Below, piece after piece: positions 32,095-43,428 of a stretch of DNA of 64,000 nt. Both the position numbers and the translations under genes were made by a program. Below the pieces are notes generated by a model. The model did no database searches, was not told where the DNA came from, and was given only the letters and a program-made list of their open reading frames with translations. Position 1 is the first letter of the stretch; the number at the start of each line of letters is the position of its first letter. This DNA comes from Oryzias latipes (Eukaryota; Chordata; Actinopteri; Beloniformes; Adrianichthyidae), in the NCBI RefSeq assembly GCF_002234675.1, contig NC_019866.2, positions 15,219,261 to 15,283,260 on the forward strand. Direction: 5' to 3'.

Positions 32095-33519
32095 GCCACA
32101 AAATCATTTATAAATTGTAAATTTTTATAGTTGGAGTTTGTAGGTCTTGCTAGCTTTGGTCAGTAAGAAACTGGTCCAAGTGCCTCTTTTAGCATTAAAG
32201 GTTGCAGACCCTTGGTTTAGATGGTGTAGCAGAGCGGTTTGGGGGGTTCTCGAGGGGCAGAGGAGGGATGTTCTCAGAAACACTGAAGTGCATTTTAGCT
32301 CACTCATATTTGGTTTCTTGTCGTGGACAGCTATTTGACCTCTACGCACAGTGATCATTCATAACATTCAGTGTAATTGTAGTATCAGTGTCAGGAACCT
32401 CTACGGAACAATGTACGCATGCTTTACATGGAACTTTACTTTAAAGGAACACCATTGCTGTGTTCCATGGTCTTTGTCCTCTGACCCAGATTGGTGTTGG
32501 GGGGCCGCCTCAACTAAAGCTCAAGGCGGCTCCCTGACATTTAGCTCAATATCCTGCAAGTATCAGGCTGCTCAGTCCAATCACTGGGACTCTAATGCTA
32601 GTAAAGCTCAGTGGCGATAATGATGTGCTGTCCTCAAATGGGACACGTGCACAAACATACGTCAGTGTGATCGCTGTTCCTAAAAAGCATTTGGAATGAG
32701 AATGCAGCCCCTCGCAAATGTTCACTTCTTTCGTTTTTGCTGTTATTTTAAGGGGTGGGATCTCATGAACAAGAGAAGGAACAATAGTGATTAAGCCACA
32801 AGGCTGGTGCTGTTTGCTTTGTGCTTTTATCCTCTTTAGGAGGAAAAAAGTGTTATGACACATTGTAATAAAATATAAAAATCCCAAATAAAGCTGAGAG
32901 TCTGCGCTCTTTTGATAAAAAGCTGAAATGTTTGTTGATTTTTTCATAAAGAACACCTTCTGCTTTTCCAGAAACTGACAAGCTGCTGTTTTTTTTTAAA
33001 GTGAAATGCTTCCCATTCCTGTTTGAAATTAGATTACAGCTGCTCTTATTCAGTTCAGGGCCTCCTTTGTAGTATTATCACCCATTACATAATATACCGA
33101 ACGTTTTCAATGGGTCACAGGGCCAGACTGAAAAATCTGGTTAAAAATTTTGGGTTTTTTTCCCCTGTCTAAATTAGGCAGTTTTGATTGTTTGAGACTG
33201 GAATGAAAACGCCAAACAGCAAACCTTAAGTAGAATGTCTCTCCCGTTGATTTTTGCCACATCCATGTTTCCTATAAAGTCATTATATGAATAATAATTT
33301 CTAGCTGGAAGTAGACAGGCCCATCATGATGTAACCAGTGTTTGGGAGGGCTTGTTGGCAGGCAGCTCAGTGTGGGAGGTGCGCCTGCCTGGAGCACCTC
33401 ATCAGTGTGATAGATCCAGGGAGCCCACTGAGGGAGGACGATGCGGGTGGAGGGGCAAAAGCAGCAGCAGTGAAACATTGGTGTGTGCGTAAAGTGTGTA
33501 AGTTGAATTATATTCTTAG

Positions 33520-33615
33520 CTGAGGCCGGGCAGCTGGGTTTGAAGTGCCTCACTGTAACTGTACCTATAGCAGCAGTTGTGCTTCTCTGGTATAAATAGT
33601 GTGAGGGGCGTGTAG
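33520..33615 (+). promoter_or_regulatory. Possible orphan promoter or muscle enhancer
   Basis: Contains E-box CAGCTG (about 33530) and, 60 bp later, TATAAATAG (about 33592), which fits a TATA box or a near-MEF2 site, in a GC-richer island about 4 kb upstream of atp2a1. No gene follows on the + strand. Speculative. Confidence 0.25.
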
Positions 33616-33949
33616 GCAGGCAGCTATGACACAATGGCAGAATTTCAGTGTTCTTTTGAGAAGGTTTGAAAACGTGAGCCTTGGAAAGACAAGACCCTGA
33701 TGTGGTCAAGCTTTGAAAAAGAATTTCCTTTCACATAAAAGTTGACTCCAGTTCGCATAACTATGTGCATGATGTTTATGGCTGGGAAAACTATTTCCAT
33801 TAATAATGATCATAAATAAATACAGAGTTCTATATTAATAGCCAATCTTTGGCAAATAAATGAACTATTTATTCCACCCAGATGTCTGGATTCTGAGCAG
33901 CCACCCTCATGCAAAACATACAAATGACCAAAGGTTTGGGTAGAATAAA

Positions 33950-34425
33950 GAAGTCCTTTGAGTCCCACTCCAATCATCTTTTGATCACTTGTTAAAATCG
34001 TTCCCAGTGGTCTTTTAATTATGATTATGCCGTTTTCAGCCAAAATAAAAAACGTGTGTTGTTTTCCAGGGGATAGTTGCTGGATAGCTGCAAGAATTCA
34101 TGAGAAATTCATATCTAAGTTGTGGGCGGGACTGTTGGTGCGGAGTAAGCCCACCTCCAATTCCCATCATCCTTCTGTTTATGCGCTGTCCTGTTAACTT
34201 ACAGCCCCTCATAGCCCCAACCTAACATTAAAGGGGGCAACAAAAATTGCGAGCAGTATTGGAGCCATCCAGACATACAGTTTTGAGCCAGATACCAGCT
34301 CAGATGAGGAAAATAAAGATCTACGTCGATTTAGTTGTCTACAAGTGGATGCAGCAGCATGGAGCGGAGCAGGGAGCTCCTGTCTTGCCGTTGTAGGTCC
34401 CATATCACTGCTGCAAGCTTTTTCC
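33950..34425 (+). repeat. Dispersed repeat X, copy 3 (longest uninterrupted)
   Basis: About 475 bp. Shared blocks include GTGGTCTTTTAATTATGATT, TTGTGGGCGGGACTGTTGGT and CCAGCTCAGATGAGGAAAAT. No coding capacity seen. Confidence 0.7.
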
Positions 34426-35868
34426 TGGTTCTTTTTTGTGTCTGCTCCTGATTCACAACAATTTGAATAAAGAAATGCTCAATTGTTTTTCTTTTTCTTT
34501 TAATTGTTTCCGGATTGGATTAGAGAGGCATTTATGAACATAAAAATCTTCATCATCCATCTATCCATCCAGCTACCTCTTCATCCTATATGCCAAAATC
34601 CGTCCACATATCCAAACTACCTTTACTGTCCATTTCAGTGTAAAAAGAAAAAAAAAAGACTGGTCCAAGTTTCTCCTTAGAGCCGAGGTTTGCACCTTAT
34701 TATCTCTGATGGCCACAACAACCCTAAAAATGAAGCTTCAGCAGGCGCTGTTCTGCAACCTGTCATGCTGCTTTGTCACAGACTTGTTCCCCGAAGGATC
34801 AGTCCTCAACTGATTTGTTTTTAACCCCCGAGGGGGCAGTCTACTTGACATCAGACTTGGAGGTGCTGAGTCTCAGACTGGCTGCTCCTCATTCAGCTGG
34901 AAACTGCGCCAGCAAAAGCCATTGGTCTTGACTTGAGGAAGTAAAAAATAATATAATTTACATCAGTTTGTCCAGCACTTTGCACCAACAACTTTTGTTT
35001 AAAAAAAAGTTGTTGGTGAGATGCTGCTAATTGTAATGGAATTAAATAGTATTTTTTAAAGTTATCCTCCAACTCTGTGCACAGCAGGGATAATCTTGTT
35101 TACTTGTCTATCATTAGCCTTATAATGGGACACATTTAACGCAACATTTGCAAACTACAGGGAATTCCTCTTGCACCAAAGGAAACAAAAGAGCCCAAAC
35201 AATAATCCCACCACCACCGTGTTCCACAATAGGGAAATCATACGTAGCGACATCGGTTTTCCAAAGAAAATCTGATATTATTACGCTGCACAAGTCTTTT
35301 TTATTTGTAAACAAAATGGATTGTATGTCTGTAGTTGATATGTGTGACTTACTAGGTTAGACATGAGTTGATTGGCTCCAGACACAGATTGTCAGGAGGG
35401 GTTGTTGTGGCCGTGTTGAAACATACCATCAACAAAAATGCAAAAACTGCAATCCCTGCCACAAATATACTTTCAGCTTGTAAGCTTGGTATGGCAGAGA
35501 AAGTGTTGTTAAAATTGCTGACCTTTGCTTGACAATCTGTGAGATTCTCCTTCTTTTACCGCTCACAGCTCTGTATTAAATATAGAAAATCAAATAAATA
35601 ATTGTTTTTAAAAAAAACTTCCAAAGGACCTCTCTGTTCTTGACATGAAGTATCGACCTCTGACAATAGTTACAGCTGTCTCCCAGTTCAGATGTGTGAA
35701 AATCTTTTTTGCCATCTTCACAATGTCTCGCCCTATTCCCTGTTTCACCCGTCTATGATGCCTGTTTTGTCTTGCCTCGTCACTTGGTAGTCATGTGACC
35801 TGGAAAACTCCCCCTGGGAGTAAACCAAGGCTAGACACCCTCTGAAATACGTGTCCCTGAGAACAGAG

Positions 35869-35911
35869 TGAGCACAGTCTCACGTTGCACTCTTATGTCA
35901 CAAGGTCTTAA
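35869..35911. repeat. 43-bp block identical to 41361-41403
   Basis: Starts TGAGCACAGTCTCACG and ends CAAGGTCTTAA; no mismatch over 43 bp. Flanks differ. The second copy ends exactly at the TTAA where MITE copy 2 begins. Confidence 0.85.
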
Positions 35912-38900
35912 GGTGAGCCACTATCATCCTGACTCCCCAAACTGAGATGATACTAAAAATCTCTGAAGAGATTATTTTCTTTGTAAAGTTTATAAGCAAT
36001 GAAACCCACAATCTATCTGTCATAGGTCTGTTCCTGCTGTTGTTGCATTGTTCAGCTTCTGATTGTTTTCATTTCGGCTCCTCATTAAATCAACTTTGTT
36101 TGGATTCAATGTTTTTTAAAACTTGATAAGACTGTTAATATAACTTATAGGACAGAAATGATTTGCATATTTCAAATTTAGCATTGCTTCATTAATAAAA
36201 TTAGATTAAAGATTATTTTTGTCAAAATTTGAAGACAAATACTTGAATTTGTTGCGTAAAGGCCAATAGTTCCAATTCCATTTAATTTAAATTCAAATGA
36301 GAATGATGGAAGTATATTTTTGTCAGTATGTAGCATTTCAATGTTAGCCATTTCTGCAGGTTTCTATTTCAAAAATGAGCATTAAAATTAAAATTTAAAT
36401 TAAAACTTAAAATAAAATGTCTTACTTAGATTACTTTAATCAATCAGTAGATTTAGGATGGTTCATTTATTCTGAAACCTGCCTTTTTAAAACCCGTTTT
36501 CAAAAACGTTTGAACTATTCTTTTTAAAATTGAAATAAACAAAATAGAGAAAAATAAAAAAAACATTTAATTAAAAAGTAAAAATTTGACTTTGTATTTA
36601 TACTTTTACAATAATAAAATGAGACTTCTGGCCTTAAATAAGCAGTAAAATAGTTGATAAACAGGATTGCACGACAAAATACCCACCATGCATTGCAGAA
36701 AGGCCTGCCTTGTGAAGCAAGCAAAATAAAATGATCACATCAGAAAACAGTTCAATCTGTTTTCAAGCAGCAACAACTTTTTCTATTGTGTCATATTATT
36801 GTAAATATGAGATATTAAGCTTTAGATGTGGCTACATGGGGGTGTTATGGTTTATCTCGTGGTCTCAATGGAGCTGAGGTGGTTTCAGTTTAAATCACAT
36901 TTGAGTGTTCTACCTGGTTTTCCAGATCCCCCTCTGCAGACCAGGGATTTTTCTTATTTCTCTGACTTCCTCTTTGCCTGAAATTAACTGTAAACAGAAG
37001 GGAGGACGGTTGTTTATGTCATTCTTCATCCACTCACCTCACTCAATGACAGAGAATGAGCCAGAAATCCTATAAAAAGATTTTTTCTTTACAGTCTTTG
37101 ATTGTATAACTTCAATTGGACTTGACTCCATGTTGAAACTGGAGGACGGACTTTATTTGCTGCAGTTTTAGTTGAATTTGAAAAATGCTTATGTTAATGA
37201 GACTATGAGCAAATGGGCCTATTGAATGCCCCACTGTGCCAATGTTAGCAGGTTTGTTGGACATGTTTGGGATTCTCAAAGCTTCAGAATATATTTAACC
37301 CTTTGGCTCCCTCGCCGGATGGCTCCTCCTTATACGGGCCTGAGCGCCGGCAGGCTGAGAATGGCTGCAGGGCGGGAGACGCACAAGCGATGACAAGGAG
37401 ATGGATGAGGTTAGAGGAAGATGAAGTAAGGAAGCTGAGAGAGGGCAGTGGAGAGGAAACAAGTGTGAAGTTCAGGGACATTGTTGTCTTAGTTAGTTCC
37501 TTTTGTTAATCTAACTGATCTGGATGTTTGTCTGGGTCTTTCATTTAATCATGCAGGCACACAAAAAACATGATCAAGTTCAAAAAGTCCAACTGAAACC
37601 AGAGCGTGTTCAAGAAAAAAGGACACGCTTGCTGGCGTACACACGGTTTGGCAGCGGCTGCTTGGCAGTACAGATGCAGATTGTAATAAGAAGACAGTAA
37701 AGAGCAGCCATGTGAGACTATAAATGTGACCTTGCAGACACAAGTGTCAACATTTCTGTGCATGTCACAATGTGTTCAAGAGAGAGTGAGATCGACAGAG
37801 ACAGACAGACGGAGTGCGCGGCATGCACCAGAAGAGTGTGTGCGCAGATGTGAGCATGTGTGTGTTTGCGTGCGTGCATGCCTGTGTGTGTTTGTGACAG
37901 GTGTTTAGCTGGAATGGTGCTAAGCTTGAAGTGCCATCCCAACCCAGGCCCTATTCCTGATATACAGATGCACAAACAGCGACGTGTTTAGGGCCCAATT
38001 GATTGTTTGCTTCAACCATCAAGTCTGCAGAGTGTTTTCCAACCTCATAGCATGTTGCTTAAGTCAGAAAAAGGGTTTTGGTGTGGGAATTTCAGAATAA
38101 AACAATCCAATTCACTGCAAAAACAGGCCCCATAGAAATAATACAAATTCCTGAACCCTGCACTACTGTAAAGAATGAACAGAAAATTCAATTTTTTTGG
38201 AATTAAGATGTTTTTAAACCCCTTGATAAAATCAAAGGGTTTAAAAAGAAAGATTTAGATAGTATCAATTGTGACACATTGTGTGATTTGGGAAGTTTTG
38301 TTCCCAACAATATTGGTTTAAGATGCAAAAATATTGACATGGGTGTTTAGGAAAAAAACACTGTATTTACCCACTGTCTCAAATGTTTAACATGGTGTAA
38401 CTGGATTGTAAAGAATTAATTATCAACAAATCTTACATTTTTTAATGCAGTGAATAGTTTAAAAAAAAAGAATAACATGAGGTGAGTTTTTCTCACTATA
38501 AAATTTTGAAAATTAGCAACACTTTTCCCGCCAAAAGTGTTTTTGAGATTTTATGGAAGCGACTATTTAGAAATGAGTAGGCAAAGCCCTTCTACTGCCC
38601 CTAGTGGAATGAGGATGAACTACAGGGCAGAGAACATGCACCTAGTTCTATTCAATAGGTTTTTACGGAAACTTTTGAACATGCTAATGAGTTATGAGTT
38701 CTCATAAATGTATCAAATATCATACGAGTTTGAAAAAATTTAAATAAGCATTGCCACTCATATATTTTCATGTAGCACCATTGCACTTCCACACATTGCT
38801 TCTCTTGCTGTACTTTTTTTTTTTTTTAGATATTTCTTTCATCTTTGGTAGAAGCATCAAGGGAACATTATGTTCAGTATTCTGCTCAAGAACACTGTGG

Positions 38901-39387
38901 ACCTCTGAGATACAATTGTAGAAAATGGTAATAAAAACTTGGAAAATAGAAAAGTAGAAGCTTTTCTGTGTAATTGGTGATTTTAGACAATTTTTGTATT
39001 GTATGGTACAAAAATTGCCTATTTATTTATTATTTTGTTTTATGCAAAACCGGAGTTTCATCTCTTTATCAGATTTGGATGATGTGTATTATACAGAACG
39101 GGGATTACTGCATTTTCTGTGAGAAATTTTTTCTTTTACTTAAACTAATTGGAATAAAAATAAATAGTCCATAATAATACATAATAAAATATAACAAAAT
39201 ATTACAAAATACAAAATATTAAAAATGTACACTTTAAAGTATTTTGTTATTCAATTAATTAAGAAGAATGCACCACAAGGATATAAACAACAAATTTAAG
39301 AAAATAGTATTTTTGACTTATTTTTAATGCTACCTGAAACAGACTCAAATACATTTTCACAATCTCACCTAAATTTGATTTGATGTT

Positions 39388-39546
39388 GATTTGAAATGGT
39401 TTATTTCAAGCAATCAAATAGAAATAATACACAAAAACAATATAATCATCAGTTATACATTCATACAGTAACTAATCAAACTTAGGATAATTAGACATAA
39501 TTAATAAATATTGCTTGAAAGGGAGTGGAAAGAAGCGAACTTATAA
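39388..39546 (+). repeat. Dispersed repeat Y, copy 2
   Basis: Matches 3888-4060, with the same inverted pair TTTCAAGCAAT (39404) and ATTGCTTGAAA (39510). Confidence 0.75.
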
Positions 39547-41151
39547 ATTGATGGATTATTATGGACAAACTTTCAGTCACTTGTGTTCTTGACTCAGAAA
39601 CAAGAGTTCCTCTCATTGAAAGTGTACACAAGATGTGAATTAGAGTTTATTTAAGCAATCAGACCCAGGGGAGTGCCAAGGGGACGCTACCACCGGACGT
39701 CAACCCAAGCCTAATAAATCACCTGCAGAATGCCGGGAGTTTGATTACCACACCAGAGCTGGAATCAACAGAGCCCACTGTTGAAAGAAGACCCAAGCAA
39801 ATAATATAACGCTGACAACATCTCTGCTGCTCCAGAACAATTCCCCCTGACCGAGAACCACTGAAATGACACATAATGTTGAGAAGAGCTAAGATTGAAT
39901 AATATTACGTAAAGAACGGCCTCTGAGAAACTTAAGTTGATCTTACTAATGTGCCATATAGTTGTAATTGACAGTCAGAAGGGTCATGAGTACAAAGGAG
40001 TGCAAAAATAGTTAGCTGAACAGAAGGTTCCATTTCTCCAGAGCCAGTTGACAACACTTCCTATTAATAGTGAGGATTGTCCTTGGATATTTAAAAAAAA
40101 GTTGCATGTGTGACGATAGTAAGGCAGAAGGGGATGAGGATTTCTGGGAGAAGACACACAGAAAGAAGCTTGTGTTACAACAATCCTCACGCAGCCAGCA
40201 GCTCATGCGTCACTCTACCCTCATTTGCAGACTTCTATCCCACACAGAGTTTCTCCTCCATCTTCCTCCACACAGCTGATGCCACATATTCCATGGAAGC
40301 TTTGTCTTCATCTGTGATTTACTGCGTTGTGACTTGACATGCACACCTTTGGGCTATTTTTAGCTCTCTTTGGGGTTTGGAGTTAGGCGAGCGTTGACCT
40401 CTTGTCTCGTCTCAGATCCAGGCCTTACAAGGAACCCCTTTCTGCGGACACAGTTGCCGAGCAACCGGCTGTGTTTGCGACCGAGTTGTGAAAGTACAGT
40501 GTGAGGCCCACACCTGCCCTTCATCATCTTAATTATCAAAGTCACGTTTGCTCTTTGGTGATCCCCCCCCTTGGACCACAAATAACCGAAGCTCGCTGCG
40601 CTGTGATTGGTCCGTGTGACCTGAGTTTCAGCCTTTTCAGAATCTAGAATTAAATTAAACATAAAAGAGAGCAAAAATAAAAGGCAATTTAGTTTGAACA
40701 AGAAATCATTTCCCCTAAATACTAGCAGCAGATATGACAAATCGTTTAAAAGTTGGATGTAATTCTTGCTGTCATGGCAGCTATGGTTGTTGGAATCATT
40801 TCTTTCATTTCTATTTTGCCTAATTTCACCCTGATGTCCTTCAGTGTCATGAAATGTAATTAGATTAATTATATCCCAGAGAGACAAACACACAGAGGAA
40901 GGGAGAGTGTGACAGTGAGCTGGGATAATGATGTAAGGGCTGGAAGGAGAGCAAAAATGTGGAGACCACGGTGAAAAGGAGAGAATGGCATGTGGGAGAA
41001 CGGAGGAGCAGCACTGACAAGCCTCCTCTGTCATGTATCGTGCCATCCATGTCCCCGCAGTCTGAATGTAAACACCAGAAGGTGATAAAAATAAATGCCA
41101 ATGACCTTGATTCTCATCAGTCATTTGTCAAACTGAACTCTGGGGCTCCAC

Positions 41152-41174
41152 AAACAAACAAACAAACAAACAAA
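41152..41174 (+). repeat. (ACAA)n microsatellite
   Basis: Five to six perfect ACAA units. Confidence 0.85.
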
Positions 41175-41360
41175 AGTTGTGTACAGCAGCTTTGTCCTTT
41201 TTTTTTATCAAATGCAAAATGTGAAGACACTTTAAAGATGATGCAGGGAATACAGTCATTCTCTAGAGATCTTGTTAGCCCTTTAAAGACCCACTCAAGT
41301 GGAAATTGTGTTTTTGGTGTTTTTAATATATTCTTGAGTCATTTTTCTGATGATGGAGGA

Positions 41361-41403
41361 TGAGCACAGTCTCACGTTGCACTCTTATGTCACAAGGTCT
41401 TAA
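41361..41403. repeat. 43-bp block identical to 35869-35911
   Basis: Second member of the identical pair; its last four bases are the TTAA of MITE copy 2. Confidence 0.85.
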
Positions 41404-41603
41404 CCCGTGTGCTATCCAATGACCCCACCCTTACGTGTTCTCCCTACCATGACAAAGGTGGATAAAGGTGGAAAGATTTCATGTAATCCATGGACACCAG
41501 TGAGGTTCACAAATCATTGAAGAAAAAAGTTTCAGGGCACTGTCTAGTGGGTCTAGATGACCCAACTCCCAAGGTTAAAGTGCCTAGGATAGCACAAGGT
41601 TTA
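41400..41603 (+). mobile_element. TTAA MITE, copy 2
   Basis: TTAACCCGTGTGCTATCC at the left end and GGATAGCACAAGGTTTA at the right; internal sequence collinear with copies 1 and 4. Confidence 0.88.
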
Positions 41604-42453
41604 CAAAAGTTTGTATTTGTGACATAGAAAAAACGCTGGGAGCCACAAGCTCCCCGCTCTGCTCCATTCTTATGCATTCACTTGCAAACAAATAGATCCA
41701 CGTCTTTATTTTCCTCGTCTGAGCTGGCATTTGGTTCAAAACTTTATGGCTGGACAGCTTTGCCATTTTTGATCAATGGTAATGTCAGAATGGGGACGCA
41801 AAAGCTCTGTAAGCCCAAAAAGAGAGAGCCCATTGGCGAATTTCTTATGAACTACTGCCGTTCTGTAAACTATGTACTATGTGACACAGGGTTTTTAAAA
41901 ATAGACTGAAAATGGCATAATCATAATTAAAAGACCACTTGAAACACTATTACAAAAAAAAAGATGATCATATTTTTCTTTAATGTGTGCCCTTTTTACA
42001 ACATTTCATTGATTGGTTTAATTTTCTCCAATGAGGTTGTCTTAAAAAAACAACTCTTTTGTGAAGTTTCAGTTAATTAAGTCACCGAGCAGGACAAGTT
42101 TAATCCATGATACTACTACCACCATATTTGTAAGTTAAGGGTCCTAAACAAGAAGAAGGTACACTAATCTGATGTTTCCATTGATTTTTCAGAAGAATTA
42201 CAGAAAAAGTACGTAAAGCTTCTGGGAAACACAACCAAAAACCACAAAAGCACTGAAGAATATTTTTAATTAATCATCAGTATGATCAAGTTTTCATAAA
42301 GGATTAATTGCAACATAACAACTTTTTTGCAAACTGCAAAATAACTTTCTCCTAGTTTACCCTTTGGCTTTAAAACCTTCTCCCTGTCCCGACGCTAGTA
42401 TGAGGATAATAATCTAAAGCTAAACAGGATCTAAAAGATAGATAATTATAGCT

Positions 42454-42459
42454 TTTATT
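42454..42459 (-). terminator. Poly(A) signal candidate of nherf1
   Basis: Minus-strand AATAAA 832 nt after the stop. A nearer hexamer at 42819-42824 lies in a TA-rich tract and is an alternative. Confidence 0.4.
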
Positions 42460-42659
42460 GTATTAAACACTGTCTTGCATTTGCTGTGGCAATAAAACAA
42501 ACAAACCAAAAAAACAACAACAGTAAAACTTGTGAACTGAGCAGCTGTGCACTATTACAGCAAGGGTAAAGCTGATATTGCTGAGAGATGCACGTTTCCC
42601 TTGACACTCTGCGGTTCATATGGATCAGTCAAGAGTAAAAATATACACTGAACATCATG

Positions 42660-42825
42660 TATATATATATAGAGAGAGAGATGCCTAAAATGCACTTTAA
42701 AATATATAGTTTTCCAGTTTGAAGCATCAGCAATTGTTTTGAGAAACAGGATTTTTATATTAGAAAGGGTTTTCTGAAAAATACATTTTCCTTTTTTATA
42801 TATATATTTATATATATATTTATTT
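42660..42825. repeat. TA/GA microsatellites in the nherf1 3' flank
   Basis: (TA)n-(GA)n at 42660-42681 and broken TATATATTTA runs at 42797-42825. Confidence 0.8.
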
Positions 42826-43290
42826 ATGCCAGGTAGATCAGCACCAAAAAGGCTCTTAAAAAGTAAAAAACAATAAAAGATTAAAAAAACTAAAACAAAA
42901 TATAAGACATAAAAGTGAATGAAACTCATCCTTTTTCTAGATTTTTTGAGTTCTAAAAACGTCCTTTTTAAAAGCAAAACAATGAACAGAGATCATAAAA
43001 CTCAGCATGACAGTCGTGTCATTTGAGTTTTTTATCACGGGCGCCAAACTCAGCAGTAATACATACATATTTGGAAAAAGAAACCCGTTCACACTGTCTG
43101 GTTCTTTTTCATTGGCATGAGAATTCTTATGGTTAGTAGCACATTATATGTTTACAGTATCATGTCATGGTTATATTTATATATGAACTAGTAATGGTAA
43201 TAATTGAACAAAGTCATAAAAAAATGTCACAAGAAATGTTTAAAATAAAACAGCTGGGTTTTCAGGGGGGTCAGGTGAAGACAGATGTCC

Positions 43291-43428
43291 CTATAGGTTG
43301 CTAAAGAGCTCGTTTTTCTTGGTCCAGTCCATGGGCGGAGCTCTTTTGTTCGAGCGCTTCTGGTGCGCGAGCTCTTTGACCTGCTGCAAGGTGAGGTTGA
43401 GAGCTGGAATGGTGTTTGCGATCAAACC
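43291..43428 (-). CDS. nherf1: nherf1 exon 6 (ERM-binding tail, stop)
   Basis: 45 codons plus TAG at 43293-43291. Helical [20 protein letters not shown], then the tail [14 protein letters not shown], which docks on the ezrin FERM domain and is also a C-terminal PDZ ligand. Confidence 0.95.
   Translation of the reverse strand, partial: GLIANTIPALNLTLQQVKELAHQKRSNKRAPPMDWTKKNELFSNL

Larger units (their letters stand above)
31466..32214. mobile_element. Non-autonomous hAT-like element, copy A (with nested MITE)
   Basis: Ends CAGGGGTCTGCAACCT and AGGTTGCAGACCCTTG are inverted repeats with one mismatch. Flanks GTTTATAT (31458-31465) and GTTTAGAT (32215-32222) match at 7 of 8 positions, the duplication length of hAT elements. 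No transposase inside. MITE copy 1 (31899-32094) lies within it. Confidence 0.8.
41281..41955 (-). repeat. Dispersed repeat X, copy 4, interrupted by MITE copy 2
   Basis: Left part 41281-41360 (GACCCACTCAAGTGGAAATT, TTTTTGGTGTTTTT) pairs with 8763-8845; right part 41620-41955 is the reverse complement of copy 3 (GGCATAATCATAATTAAAAG, GCTGGCATTTGGTTCAAAAC). MITE copy 2 and one 43-bp block lie between. Confidence 0.65.
29620..43290. other. Intergenic region between atp2a1 and the nherf1 3' end
   Basis: 13.7 kb without a supported gene. It holds a SINE, a hAT-like element with nested MITE, two more repeat-X copies, repeat Y copy 2, a second TTAA MITE and several microsatellites, listed separately. 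Unlisted parts (32.2-33.3, 34.5-35.8, 36-39.3, 39.6-41.2 kb) show nothing I can name. Confidence 0.5.

Noticed and set aside
40360..41124. Longest open frame in the window (254 codons, minus strand) in the intergenic region
   Set aside because: No recognisable domain or splice context, ordinary low-complexity composition with many Ser/His/Cys; a chance open frame is the simplest reading.
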